Assembly (NCBI GenBank): GCA_947095585.1 | Contig: OX352763.1 | Span: forward strand, 100,915,908 to 100,979,907 | Length of the DNA stretch: 64,000 nucleotides | Direction: 5' to 3' | Source of the DNA: Nephrocerus scutellatus | Lineage: Eukaryota > Arthropoda > Insecta > Diptera > Pipunculidae | Part shown: positions 47,396 through 58,081 of the stretch, in pieces | Layout: every line of letters begins with the position of its first letter | Position numbering within the stretch: position 1 is the stretch's first letter | Program-made: the position numbers and the translations under genes | The notes under the pieces: model-generated | Told to the model about the DNA's origin: nothing | Database searches by the model: none | What the model saw: the letters and a program-made list of their open reading frames with translations, nothing else

Positions 47396-48554
47396 TAATT
47401 CTCTTCATTCGAAAAGATATCTGCTTTAGGGTTCCCAAATTTATTGTTCCGAACTGCAGCAATCCCATTCACAATAAGTTATGACTTGAATCTAAAATTT
47501 CAAACTATTCCATGTTTATTTGTTACCTATATCGTCGTCCAAATTTGTTGGTTCTAGTAATGCAATTGACTACTTATCGAAAACGATAGACAAGATTTAC
47601 AATTACCTACATCGGAATTTGTAGTTTTCGGCGACTTCAATGTCCACAATGATACTTGGTTGACCTTTTCGAATGGTAGAGATCGAAACTGGTATTCAGA
47701 AAGCCAATCTCTTAGCTTCGCATTTTGCTTGTGCGTCTACCCTTCCATTATCTAACCAAAGTCCAGCAATTCTTCCGAATGTAGGCTTAGGCATGTCTAA
47801 AATCTATTTCCGACAACGGGTTGTTTCTAAGATTCCTAAAGAACTTTACGACTGGTCCCGACGGTATTCCGCCATTATTTTTGAAAAGATGTCATCATAC
47901 TTTGTCGAAACCATTCCTCTTTCATTGCTTGTATTGAGGATTACTTATGGAGTTGTAAAATAAAAGTTATATTGAGCGGTATATCCTCAGCTTCGCATGG
48001 GATCAATGCTGGCGTGCCTCAAGGGTCATCCTTGTCGTCTACACTCTTCTTGATATATATCAATGACCTATTGTCCTCTACAATCTGTGATATCCATTCA
48101 TTTGCTGATGATACAACGCTATTGGCTTCCATTGAGTTTGTCAATCAAGAAGACTGCAATTCTCGCTTGAACACAACTATTCTGACGAATATTAAGTAAT
48201 TATCGATTAGAGCAGATCTAATAGGGTGGAATTTAATCTGAATAAATTCGAGGTTTGTCTTTTTTCTCAGAGGGCAGTTCAACCCTGTAATTAATGGTGC
48301 CCCTATTGTGAGATCAGATTTACTTAATGTTAGGTTTGAAAGTTTCATGTGAACTTTCCTGGAAGGAACATATTTATTGAATTTCAAAAAGAGCGAGCCA
48401 AGGTTGGGGCTTCATACAACGTTGTAACATTTACTTCACCCCCTCTAAAGTATTAAGATCAGGCGATAAATCGAGTTCGTTGGCGGGCGTTTGTAGAAGC
48501 TCTATGCCTCCCCGCGGAGTAAAGAAAAGAAAGAAGATCGTATCACCAATGTAA
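47396..48554 (+). mobile_element. Jockey-type LINE, copy A5, internally deleted
   Basis: Plus frames: YLSKTIDKIYN then FVVFGDFNVHNDTWLTFSNG at 47610-47670 (the endonuclease GDFNxHN motif). This jumps directly to an RT-entry region ETGIQKANLLASHFACASTL, so the end of the endonuclease and the linker are deleted. Then come MSKIYFRQRVV, GINAGVPQGSSLSSTLFLIY (motif B) and HSFADDTTLLASI (motif C FADD intact) at 48000-48130. Broken frames up to 48550 retain SKRASQGWGFIQRCNIYFTP. The copy stops at the left edge of the mariner-like element. Confidence 0.85.
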
Positions 48555-48556
48555 TA

Positions 48557-48579
48557 AAGGGTGTTTTTTAAGGAGGTTT
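48557..48579 (+). repeat. Left terminal inverted repeat of the mariner-like element
   Basis: AAGGGTGTTTTTTAAGGAGG then TTT. It pairs with the right end, with one base fewer in the T run and two substitutions. It is the presumed transposase binding and cleavage end. Confidence 0.85.
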
Positions 48580-48668
48580 GTTTTTCCGATAGATGTCGTT
48601 TTATTTTATGACAGTTGTTTTGACAGCTCAAAGTGGCATTTCTACTCAGTATTGTTTGGCAAATCATT

Positions 48669-49754
48669 ATGAATAGGTTAACTCCAGAACAACGTTTTCA
48701 AATCGTGGAAATTTATTTTCAAAATCAGTGTTCAATTAAAAATGTTTATAGAGCACTTCGTGAATTTTATGGTGCACATAATCGTCCGTCAGAGACCACC
48801 ATAAAGAACGTAATTACCAAATTTCGGTCTACATTCACTCTTTTGGATGCCAAGCCACCGACAAGAATGAGAAGAGTTCGTACAGAAGAAAATATTGCTG
48901 TCGTTGAGGCCAGTGTCGAAGAAAACGACAATTTATCGATTCGTCGTCGTGCTCAGCAAATTGGACTTTGTCCATCGACTTTATGGAAAATTTTACGTAA
49001 AGATTTGGGTTTGGTGCCATACAAAATTCAATTGGTGCAAGAATTAAAGCCACACGACCATCGTTTGCGCCGTGAATTCAGTGATTGGTCGTTAAATCAA
49101 TTGAACGAAGATCCATTTTTTTACCGTAAAATTCTCTTCAGTGATGAGGCGCATTTTTTGTTAAATGGATACGTCAACAAACAAAATTGTCGCATTTGGA
49201 GCAAAGATAATCCACACGCCGTTCAAGAATTACCAATGCATCCTGATAAATGTACTGTTTGGTGCGGTCTATGGGCTGGTGGGATCATCGGTCCATATTT
49301 CTTTAAAAATGAGGAAGGACGACGCGTTACCGTGAATGGAAATCGATACAGAACCATGTTAAATGAGTTTTTGTTGTCAAATCTTGAAGATATGGATATG
49401 GATGAAATGTGGTTTCAACAAGATGGTGCCACTTGCCATACAGCACGTGAAACAATCGACTTATTGAAAGAAACTTTCAACGACAACATTATTTCGAGAA
49501 ATGGTCCGGTGAATTGGCCTCCGCGTTCGTGCGATTTGACGCCACTCGATTACTTTTTGTGGGGATACGTGAAGTCATTGGTTTATGTGGATAAACCTCA
49601 ATCGATTGACGCTTTGGAAACCAACATTCAACGTGTCATTGCTGACATACGCCCTCAAATGCTTGAAAAAGTGCTGGAAAATTGGACCTCCAGAATGACA
49701 TTTGTGAAAAATAGTCGTGGTAGCCATATGCCAGAAATTGTGTTTAAATGTTAA
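48669..49754 (+). CDS. Mariner-like transposase, 361 aa, open
   Basis: This enzyme would cut and paste its own element at TA sites in the nucleus. The preferred start is the Met at 48669 (MNRLTPEQRFQIVEIYFQNQ), which aligns with the usual family N-terminus. An upstream in-frame Met at 48633 would add 12 hydrophobic residues. Residues ~1-120 form two helix-turn-helix DNA-binding regions joined by a basic linker (PPTRMRRVR). The catalytic domain has FSDEAHF (D159), WFQQDGATCH (D252) and PPRSCDLTPLDYFLWGY (D289 and D294). Spacing from D252 is 36 residues to D289 or 41 to D294, the latter matching the DD41D label of rosa elements. Which Asp is catalytic is not settled here. There are no stops or frameshifts. 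Product and family are clear, activity is inferred. Confidence 0.93.
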   Translation: MNRLTPEQRFQIVEIYFQNQCSIKNVYRALREFYGAHNRPSETTIKNVITKFRSTFTLLDAKPPTRMRRVRTEENIAVVEASVEENDNLSIRRRAQQIGLCPSTLWKILRKDLGLVPYKIQLVQELKPHDHRLRREFSDWSLNQLNEDPFFYRKILFSDEAHFLLNGYVNKQNCRIWSKDNPHAVQELPMHPDKCTVWCGLWAGGIIGPYFFKNEEGRRVTVNGNRYRTMLNEFLLSNLEDMDMDEMWFQQDGATCHTARETIDLLKETFNDNIISRNGPVNWPPRSCDLTPLDYFLWGYVKSLVYVDKPQSIDALETNIQRVIADIRPQMLEKVLENWTSRMTFVKNSRGSHMPEIVFKC

Positions 49755-49837
49755 ATGCCAAAAAATTATCTACCAAATAAAAAAAAATTTTGGTCATTTC
49801 ATAATTTTATATGTGTTTTATTCAAAAAAAAAATCGG

Positions 49838-49860
49838 CAACCTCTTAAAAAAACACCCGT
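49838..49860 (-). repeat. Right terminal inverted repeat of the mariner-like element
   Basis: The plus strand reads CAACCTCTTAAAAAAACACC then CGT, the reverse complement of the left end with small differences. A TA follows directly at 49861. Confidence 0.85.
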
Positions 49861-49862
49861 TA

Positions 49863-51525
49863 TATGGTGTGAATGAGAACTTTTCGTAAACATATCGATT
49901 CCATACATATCCATACAGACAAACAAACAAACAGACAACGGCAATTATATAATTAATTCTGAAAGCGTTCAAGCCCCATGTGCCTAGACATTTATTTTCC
50001 TGTTCCTTAACTCGCAGGCTAACTCCCTCTCTAGCATAAAAAGATTTCAAATCCTTTGCGAGTGAGACCGATCTCTTTGCCTGCAAATCCATATTTTCGA
50101 AACGTTAATAACAAGGAATCTAATCTACTGTCTTTTAAAAGATGTCCTTCTCTTTTTTATGATTTCTATATAGATATAGATATAAATGAAATATAAATTT
50201 ACCACTAACAACAACAAGAATTTTTTATCAAAAGCAAAGCAATAGAAACTTTAACTAAAAAGAAGAAAATAATACGCAATGCGATTGTTGTTACCCAACA
50301 ACGTTGATAAAGTACCATTTAATCCTACTCTACGTCTACGTCTCATGTTGTTAACCGACCGCTTCACGCATTCAGCTGCTAGATGAAATTAGCGTGTTGA
50401 TTGTCTCAACAACAATGTTTTTAAGCTTTTTTATCAGACGTACCTGCAAAATATCTAGAATATCTAGAATCATAAGCAAGATAAGGATAATTAGAAAACC
50501 TTATGTACACATTTGCGATAGTGGGCCGCAGTCATGTCATTTATGACCGGTTGTTTATATTTCACTTTTGAGCGTGGCTTTTTTTCGCAAGATAAATAAA
50601 ATTCCTAATCTTACTAAGATTATTTTTTACTCTAAATTCGTAATGTGACAGAAACTTAGAAATTTATGTGATACTTTTAGTTATTGTTTATGCCAAGAAT
50701 TGGAACAGTTTGGTTTGTCTTATCTTATGACCGGGCTTATAGTTTTCAAATGACAGAAAAGATAACGTGAACAGCTTTTATATGTAAAGCGCTGGCAATA
50801 AACTATACAACGTTAGTCTGAAATAAGCATCGCATGTTCTATTCTAGATATTCAAGATAACTGTATCGTTGTGTATTAAAAAAAAACGATATCGCGTGGC
50901 TGTACGCTCTGGAGCCGAAACCATAGACCAATATCGTGCAAACACTGGTCTGCTGGCAGTCTTAGACTTATATAATCACAGAAAACAACTACAAAATTTA
51001 CTCCGTCTGAAGTATATTTCCTGCTTCTGGATTTTTTTTTTAAATAATAATTTTAGTTTCATTTTCATGTTAGCTAATTGTGCGTAGTAGTCTGCTTTGA
51101 TCTGAAAAAACTGCAAACTCGCATTGAATTAATTTTTTTTTCGATTTGTTGTCTTTTTTTTGTGATTTATCTGTCAATGTTCATCCAGTTCTGAGCTATG
51201 TTTAAAGTTTCAAGTCTCTAGCTCAATAGAAAGTTAGTTTAAAATCAATTACAAAATTACACGCGAACAGACAGACATACACGAAAGCGAGCTAATAAAA
51301 ATGTTGTAAAAACTTGAGAATATATTGCATAGTGACTTAAATCATTTAAAAACAGTAAGAACTTGAGTCCTTCCCACTAATTTGGCTCTGGGAAGCAACA
51401 TTCTACTATAGAGCAGGTATGTACACAGACTTTTTTTGGAAAAGCTCTGCAATATTAAACAGTATATTCATCTATATTCTTGGAGTCGCTCATGTTCGTT
51501 AATCAACTATGTATTTATCTACAAC
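49863..51525. other. No gene recognised
   Basis: AT-rich flank of the transposon. The minus frame 49799-50092 overlaps the transposon end and has no motif. A GATA-type tetranucleotide run (TAGA)n begins at about 51526 and is treated as the tail of the following LINE. Confidence 0.45.
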
Positions 51526-52250
51526 TAGATAGATAGATAGATAGATTTTATTCATTAACAAAATACAAGTTTATAAATCTTAAATTTAAGACATGGCTAA
51601 AAAGCCGTCTGCCCGAGTTTGACGATACTGTTGCTGTATGTTCAAAGAGATCCTTCGAGTATCACTCTTCTGTATATTAATACTTTTTGACAATACATAG
51701 TTGTGTAGTTTGTTCCAGTTCGTGCCGTTTAAAATCATCACCATATCAGCCTCCTGCAGGGTTTCCTTATCAAAAAGCTGACACCTAATTTCGCTTAGAA
51801 TTGGACAATTGCCCAAGAAGTGGTAGGTGTCCTCTCTCTCTCTCTTCTCGGTGTGGTATGAAATTCAGGTTTATAATTTCTCCTCTTGCCTTAAAAATTG
51901 ATGATATTACTTCGATCAAGTAGCTAAAGCTGAAGTAATTATTTTCGCAAAGGTTGTGATTAAGGTTTGCATATATTGCTCCGTGTACTGAACTTTTTAC
52001 ATTTTCGATGTTATCTTTATGCATTTTCTCATCAAGTTTCATTAGTAAATTGTACAGCTCCTTCCTCCAATTTAGTCTGTTTCCCGAATTTAAATTGTAA
52101 GTGCGTCCACAGGAATCTGCAAGTAACTGGCATTTATCAAACATTTTTGCCTCTATAATGTACTCCGCTATACGTTTAGTCAACCTTTCCTGGTCCAAGG
52201 TGAGCGTTTTCAATATATAATCAAAATGAAGTTTTAGGGTATTCATAAAA
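51526..52250 (-). mobile_element. LINE C-terminal fragment, family E, with tetranucleotide tail
   Basis: On the minus strand a 5'-truncated LINE begins near 52250 with LDQERLTKRIAEYIIEAKMF and a helical, Lys/Leu-rich stretch to IFKARGEIINLNFIPHREE. It shifts frame in a GA microsatellite (51832-51848) and continues EDTYHFLGNCPILSEIRCQL and MILNGTNWNKLHNYVLSK to a stop at 51586. I know this C-terminal type (…DTYHFLGxCPILxExR…) as the end of insect LINE ORF2 proteins. The CxxC expected before DTYH is replaced by the GA run. The 3' end at 51526-51550 is a short (ATCT)n tail, as in LINEs with tetranucleotide tails. Clade unassigned. Confidence 0.7.
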
Positions 52251-52294
52251 AGTGGGGAAACACCAGTCTCAACTAGATACTACATACTATTTGA

Positions 52295-54415
52295 TGTTTT
52301 TTTTATTTTTTTATGAAGTCCAAGTGACTGACACCGCGACCTAAAAGATCTATTGTATCAATAGGGCATTAATTATCTAATAGACATACAGCTTTCCTAA
52401 TAAAAGATAGGATGTCCTAAGTAGCAGAGTTTTTCAACTCCGCTGTTGAGCATATTTCCTTATGGAATATGCGTTTCCTTAACCAAATAAGTGCTGGGCA
52501 ATCGCAGAGAACATGTTCGGATGACTCCTCATCCTCCGCACAGAACCTACATTCTGTCACAGAGCCCACATCCGTTTTGCTAAGATGATATCTTAGAAAA
52601 CTCACTAGCTTCCTAATGCTACCTTTATCTAAATGCAGGATTTCTTTATATGAATAGGGTCTGATCAGTTGTTTGGATTGCCTTAGCCCCCGGGGTATTT
52701 ACCCAATGAGCCAGGCGAAGTTTGCCCTCCCAACAGTTAATCACCTTTGTGGCGGCACACCAATTGACGCTACAAAATGGTTCAGGTCCTATGAATGCAG
52801 TTTCCGAACCAGCCCTAGCTAGTTCATCTGCGGCTTCGTTGCCTGCGATACCTCGATGACCTGGTACCCAACCGAGCTTAACCCTGTTGTGTATGGCCAG
52901 AGATTACAATGCAATGAAGCAGCTTTTAACTGTTAATGAGTCCATCGACTTGGACGACAAAGCTTTGAGCGCTGCCTGGCTATCTGAGTAGATATATATT
53001 CTCGCGCCTTTAACGCCTTTACTAAGGTTTAACCTAGCGCAGATCTCTATGGCATGGAGTTCAGCTTGGAAGACCGTGGGACTAACTCCCATTGGTATCG
53101 AGACCTTAGTATTAGACACCATAGACACCAGCACCAACTCCAGATTCCATCTTTGATCCATCAGTGAACCAAACCAGACCATTAGCGTCTAGTGTCGTAG
53201 CACCATTAGACCAGCTTGCGCGGTCTGAGATCTCTAACTCAAATAACCTTCCGAAACAGTACTCCCTGACCATAACGTCCGGTATTGTGCAGAACATGTC
53301 TCTTTCGGGAATTGAGCTGAGAATTCTTAGGTGTCCCACAAGGTCGCCTGGTTTATACTTATATTCTAGTTGCAGCTTTATAGCGCATCTAGCGGCCGTC
53401 TTCCTAATGAAAATTTGAAAGGGCGAAAGACCTACGATAGCTTCTAATTCTGTCGTAGGGCAGATACGCATATCACCTGTAATACCTAGACAGGCAATTC
53501 TTTGGAGCTTCTGAAGCTCGTTTGCCGTTATCCGCTCGAGTACCTTGGGCCACCAAACTATGGCCGCATTCGTGATTATGGGTCTCACCATCATTGTATA
53601 CATCCAGTGTATCATCTTAGGATTGAGACCCCAAGTACTGCCGTAAAGTGTTCTACAGGCCCATAAGGCCCTTGTAGCGCGTTTAGTAGCAGACTTGATA
53701 TGAGCATTCCACTTAAGTCTTTTATCAAGGATAACACCAAGGTATTTGACCTCGCTGCAGTACATTAGAGTGGTGCCTTTAATGGTGATTGGATTTAAGT
53801 CAATCAACCTTCTTTTAGTGAAAGGCACTAGAACCGTTTTGCAAGGATTGATGGATAACCCTTCCCTGCTACACCAGTCTAAAACTTGTAAGAGCGCATA
53901 TTGCCTGACAGCAGAAATGGTCGTGCAGTGCTTACGCCTAATAATAATCGCTTAGTCATCAGCATAGCCAATGGCGATGTAGTCTGATCTGTATAGATTG
54001 GCCAAGAGATCGTCTATGACCAGTGACCACAGAAAGGGAGAGAGGACTCCTCCTTGGAGACACCCCTTTACTGCGGTCACAGACACTGACACTCCTCCTG
54101 AGGAAGAAGTAATATCTCGACTCTTGAGCATAGCCCTAATCCATAGTGTTATCGAAGGCGCCTTCAATGTCGAGGAATGCACACAAAGCAAATTCCTTGG
54201 ATAGAAAAGTTCCTTCTATCTTTTTAACCAGATAGTGGAGTGCACCTTTTGTGCTTTTGCCTTTTCTGTATGCAAACTGACTTGAGTGCAAAGGAACAGA
54301 CACCTCTAGTCTGCTTCTAATATGAACTACTATTTGATGTGCTTTGAGGCAGATTGATTTAGAAACCGCTTGAAATATCTGATATTTTATTCTTAAGGAT
54401 ATAGTCATGTCATGT
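52295..54415 (-). mobile_element. LOA/I-type LINE, family D: RT, RNase H, zinc knuckle
   Basis: This is the best-preserved LINE here, read on the minus strand. SSQFAYRKGKSTKGALHYLV and FLDIEGAFDN (palm motif A) lie near 54200-54290; a frame break near 54165; then KGCLQGGVLSPFLWSLVIDD (motif B) and IGYADD (motif C) near 53955, followed at once by a stop codon. A 238-residue open stretch (53828-53112) follows with VKYLGVILDKRLKWNAHIKS, the thumb region, and the RNase H start WFTDGSKMESGVGAGVYG. Next come PTVFQAELHAIEIC and YIYSDSQAALKAL near 53000, WVPGHRGIAGNEAADELARA near 52850, and the knuckle ECRFCAEDEESSEHVLCDC near 52540. A 3' UTR with ATAGATCTTTTAGGTCGCGG ends in an A-rich tail near 52295. 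One nonsense codon and about three frame breaks separate it from an open pol. Confidence 0.9.
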
Positions 54416-54424
54416 TATTGGAGA

Positions 54425-55185
54425 TATTGGTATTTGTAGGATTAAACTATTTCTAGCTGTTGACCGGCAAAAAACCACTTTTCGTTTCTCGCACATCTCC
54501 CTCATCCTTTTCTGAACACCATGACCTTGGATTTGGTTGTATTGACCCTTAGTCTCCACTCTTCGCTGTATTTTGGTAACCTGTTTATCATTCTCTGCAA
54601 GCTCTCCGGTGAGTCCGCAAGTAGGACTAAATCATCTGCATATAGCAGAGCATTAATGGAAATTCCACCAATTGTTATAGAGCTTCTGTTATGTCATCAA
54701 TAAACATCACAATGGGCATTTGTTGTTGTTGTTACATCCCTGTTTTACCCCCATTTTTGTTGCAACGAAATCTGATAATTGTTTCCATCCCATACGTCTG
54801 AAGACGTATTTTCGTATATCTTTTCGATCAGTTTTCCAAACTTTCTGTCTACTGTGTCGAAAGCCGCCTTGAGGTCTACGAAGAACGCATACAATTTCTT
54901 CTTTCTTCTTCTAATGTAGTTCGGCGCAACTGTTGTGAGTATGAAGATTTGGAAGTTGTTGAGTAATTTGCTCGAAACCCCGCCTGCAACACAGATAGCA
55001 AGTGATTTTGGGATACCCAGATTTGAAAACGTTTAGCAAGAACACCTATTAGAGTTTTTAATAACGAGTTTAAAAATGCAATGCCACGGTAGTTTTCTAC
55101 CAGATTGGGGTCACCTTTCTTGAAAATGGGGAAGATCACTGATTGCTTGAAATTGTTTGGGATGGCTCCTGTTTCAAAAATACGG
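54425..55185 (-). mobile_element. LINE reverse transcriptase fragment, family F
   Basis: Minus strand: FKKGDPNLVENYRGIAFLNS, LLKTLIGVLAKRFQIW, LLSVLQAGFRANYSTT near 55130-54950, and then, after a frame break, LYAFFVDLKAAFDTVDRK near 54850 (palm motif A). The motif B/YADD part is replaced by a run with VKQG and a TTG-rich insert near 54730. Past it, ADSPGELAEN and NQIQGHGVQKR near 54590-54520 correspond to the post-YADD block in broken frames. The RT type (KGDPxxxxNYRGI…VDFKAAFD) is common in insect LINEs. I do not assign a clade. It lies head to tail with family D. Confidence 0.75.
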
Positions 55186-56265
55186 TTACATTATTACACT
55201 ACTAATCTACAACTATATATTGTAATCTATATGTTCGAATTTTTGTCACATAAATACTTTTTTTTTGGCTAAATGGCAATTTATTTTTTCATTAAGATTT
55301 GGGAAAAACTTTGAGCTATGGGTAAAGGTGGTGTTATGATGCTCGTTCTTAGCATTGAAACAAAAATTTCTAAATTTGATCAAGGCCGTTTATTGCCTTA
55401 TTTTTCCGGTTCTACAAACTTTTTTTTTTTTAATTCTTTAATGATTGTTGCAATATCTAAATTTAAACCTTAAACTGTGCTATGAAGTGGAATGATTGCT
55501 GCAATATTTACTAAAGGATTTAACGCTAAAAGTATGCAATGAAATTTAATGATTGTTCTAAAACATATTAAAAAATTCACCTTAAAAGTATTAATAATGT
55601 AATGAGATTTAAATTTAAATAAAAAAAAAGTTTACCCTAATACTAAAAGTGGCAAAGAAACAAAAACTTAACCCCCTTTTTTCATTCTATACTATTACAC
55701 CGCTTTACCTTTGAGTCATCAAAGAATGCACATTCTTGAAAGTGATGCAGTAAACTTAATTAAGTAATTTGATTAACATTAATATTATATTAATTTAAAG
55801 AATTCTAAAAGTTATAAAAATACATTTCTGGCGAATTGCTTAAAGTTATATGCTTGATGCAAACAAAGCATTCAGGCACAATTTCAATTAAAAATCAATG
55901 AAAAAAATAAAACAGAAATTAAATAAAACATGACAAACCGTTATAACAGAATAATCTGATACGTATTTCCCTCCGTGACTGTTATTTGCAGTATCTCGTT
56001 GTACCGGTTTTGCATTTTTAACTCTGTCTTACACTGCCCCTAAAAAAGAATGAGGTCAGCTCTTCGTCAATGGTATTTTACCCAATCTTGGAACTATTGC
56101 CACATGTTTCCGTCAGCATTTCTTCTCCTGCGGGTTCCCTACATTTTTGAAGTACATATTCTAAAATATTTTATGTAGAAATTCTAAACTAAACTATTAC
56201 ATTCAAGGTTTTTTCTCATGTGTGTTATTACCACCCTTGTTACGGGATTTGTCTCAAATTATAGT
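55186..56265. other. AT-rich spacer, no gene recognised
   Basis: Very AT-rich, with A and T homopolymers (55256-55268, 55420-55432, 55620-55630). There are no frames of note and I see no element. Confidence 0.5.
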
Positions 56266-56269
56266 ATTC

Positions 56270-57125
56270 ATTATCATATTTGGCTCTACAACCGGTGTCC
56301 GGCCCTGGCCTCCGGCAAAAAATCCCTCCACCGGTCCCGATTTCGAGCGGACGTCATCCAGTTTGGCATCCCTAAACACTGGGCGTACTGGTCTACGCAT
56401 TCGTTCCAGCCTAGGCTTGGCCGGCCTCGCTGTCGTGTTCCATAAATCCTACCGCAAAGGAATGTCCGAGCAGGATCCTCCTCGCTCATGCGAGCTAGGT
56501 GTCCTGCCCACCGGAGCCTACCGAGCTTAATTCTCTTCACGATGTCGACATCGCGGTAACGCTCGTAGATCTCATCATTATAGAGTCTCCGGAATCGTCC
56601 TTCTTCACATACGGGGCCAACAATTCTCCGTAAGACTTTTCTCCCGAACGCGGCTAAGAGGTCAGAATGCTTTTTACTAAGCACCCAAGTCTCGGATCCA
56701 TATGTAAGTACTGGTATGACCATTGTCTTATATACCAGCAGCTTGGATGTTATGGTTAAGTTCCTGGATTTGAAGAGTCTTGACAGACTATAGTAGGCTT
56801 TGTTGGCATTAAGCAACCGTGCGCGTATTTCTGGTTCCATACTGTTATCGGCTGCTACAGTTGACCAGAGATCGTTAAAGGATTGCACTACTTTAAATTC
56901 TCGCTCCACTATTTTAATTTAGGAACCAATGTTGGATCTTCTATTCGCAGACATGGCCACAATGTGTTTTGTTTTGCTCTCATTTATGTGCAGCCTGCTC
57001 GACCTGGATAAAAGCTTCCTGTACAGCTCTTGGGTTTCTACCAACGATTTCAATATCGTCTGCGTAAGCCAGTATCTGAATGGACTTATAGATGATTATG
57101 TCTCTCGCCGTTACCGTTAGTCTTT
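56270..57125 (-). mobile_element. LINE C-terminal part, family G copy 1 (207-residue open stretch)
   Basis: Minus strand 56909-56286 is open for 207 residues: VVQSFNDLWSTVAADNSMEP, ARLLNANKAYYSLSRLFKSR, LLVYKTMVIPVLTYGSETWV, LLAAFGRKVLRRIVGPVCEE, VKRIKLGRLRWAGHLARMSE and RQRGRPSLGWNECVDQ, to a stop near the end. This is the typical post-RT domain of a large insect LINE group (YGSETW…RKVLRRIxGP…LRWxGHxARM…RGRPxxRW). Upstream (56920-57120), in other frames, QILAYADDI-derived residues and INESKTKHIV can be recognised. RT proper is lost. The open stretch is long for such decayed surroundings. Confidence 0.85.
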
Positions 57126-58081
57126 AAAGCGTGGCTTTGTCTACGGTGTTGTAGAACTTTAAGTGAATCACCCGTTACTGAAAAGTCTTCGAATTTTTTT
57201 AAATAGCTTAATCGGCATCATCATGATTAGCTCTACATGTGGATTTTCGTTAAAAATCCCCCACCGGTCAAAATTTGGGCCGATGTTATCTAGTTTGGTA
57301 TCCATAAATTCTTGGCGTCTTGGTCTACGCCTTCGCTTCGCTGTGGTGTACCATAAATCCCACCGCAAAGGCTTTTGCGAGCAGTGTTCTCTTCGCCTAT
57401 GCCTATTGGAGCCTACCAAACTTAATTTTATTCACGATGTCGGCATTCCGATTACGCTCGTAGATCTTATATTTATAGATCAGAATCGTTCTTTCTCATA
57501 TACAGGCCAAAACAAGTCTCTGTAAGAATTTTCTCTTCGAGAGCGGCTTGGAGGTCAAAGTGTTTTTTGCTGTGCATTTAAGTCTCGGATCCTATGTAAG
57601 TACTAGTATGACCATTGTCTTGGATGTTGTGGTAAAATTCGTGGATTTGAAATACAATGACAGACAGGGTAAAGTAGGTTTTTTAGCTTAAAGTAAACGC
57701 GTGCATATTTCTGGTTCCATGGTGTTGTCAAAAGCTATAGTTCACCCCAGATAGTTTAAGGATTGCATTACTGAAATTCGTGATCCACTTACTTAATTTA
57801 GGGCAATGTCTTTCATTTTCTATTCGCAGAGGTGTTTTGCTCTCATTAATTTGTACTCCCAGATTTAATGCCGCCCGCTCGATCTGGGTGAAAGCTTCTA
57901 GTACAGCTCATCTACCTATTCTTCCAATGATGTCAATATCGTCTGCGTATGCCAGTATCTGGATGGACTTATTGACCTGAATAATTTCCATTGCTGTTAC
58001 ATCAGATTCTGAGATAAATTTCTCTAACGCCAGATAAAAGAGTACGCAGGCTAAACCATTCTCTTGATGGAGACCCTTATT

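Larger units (their letters stand above)
48557..49860 (+). mobile_element. Complete mariner-like transposon (rosa/DD41D-like), 1304 bp
   Basis: The left end AAGGGTGTTTTTTAAGGAGG (48557) and the reverse complement of the right end ACGGGTGTTTTTTTAAGAGG (from 49860 inward) form imperfect terminal inverted repeats of about 22 bases. TA dinucleotides flank it at 48555-48556 and 49861-49862, the target duplication of Tc1/mariner elements. One uninterrupted transposase gene fills the interior, and an AATAAA lies at 49779 just after it. Both ends plus an open gene make it the one plausible autonomous element here. The related solo end at 6491 and four decayed transposases (2.1, 36.4, 60.0 and 61.6 kb) belong to allied lineages. 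Confidence 0.9.

Noticed and set aside
47080..47472. 130-codon minus-strand frame
   Set aside because: No recognisable domain, no splice context, and it overlaps a LINE-derived region read on the other strand.
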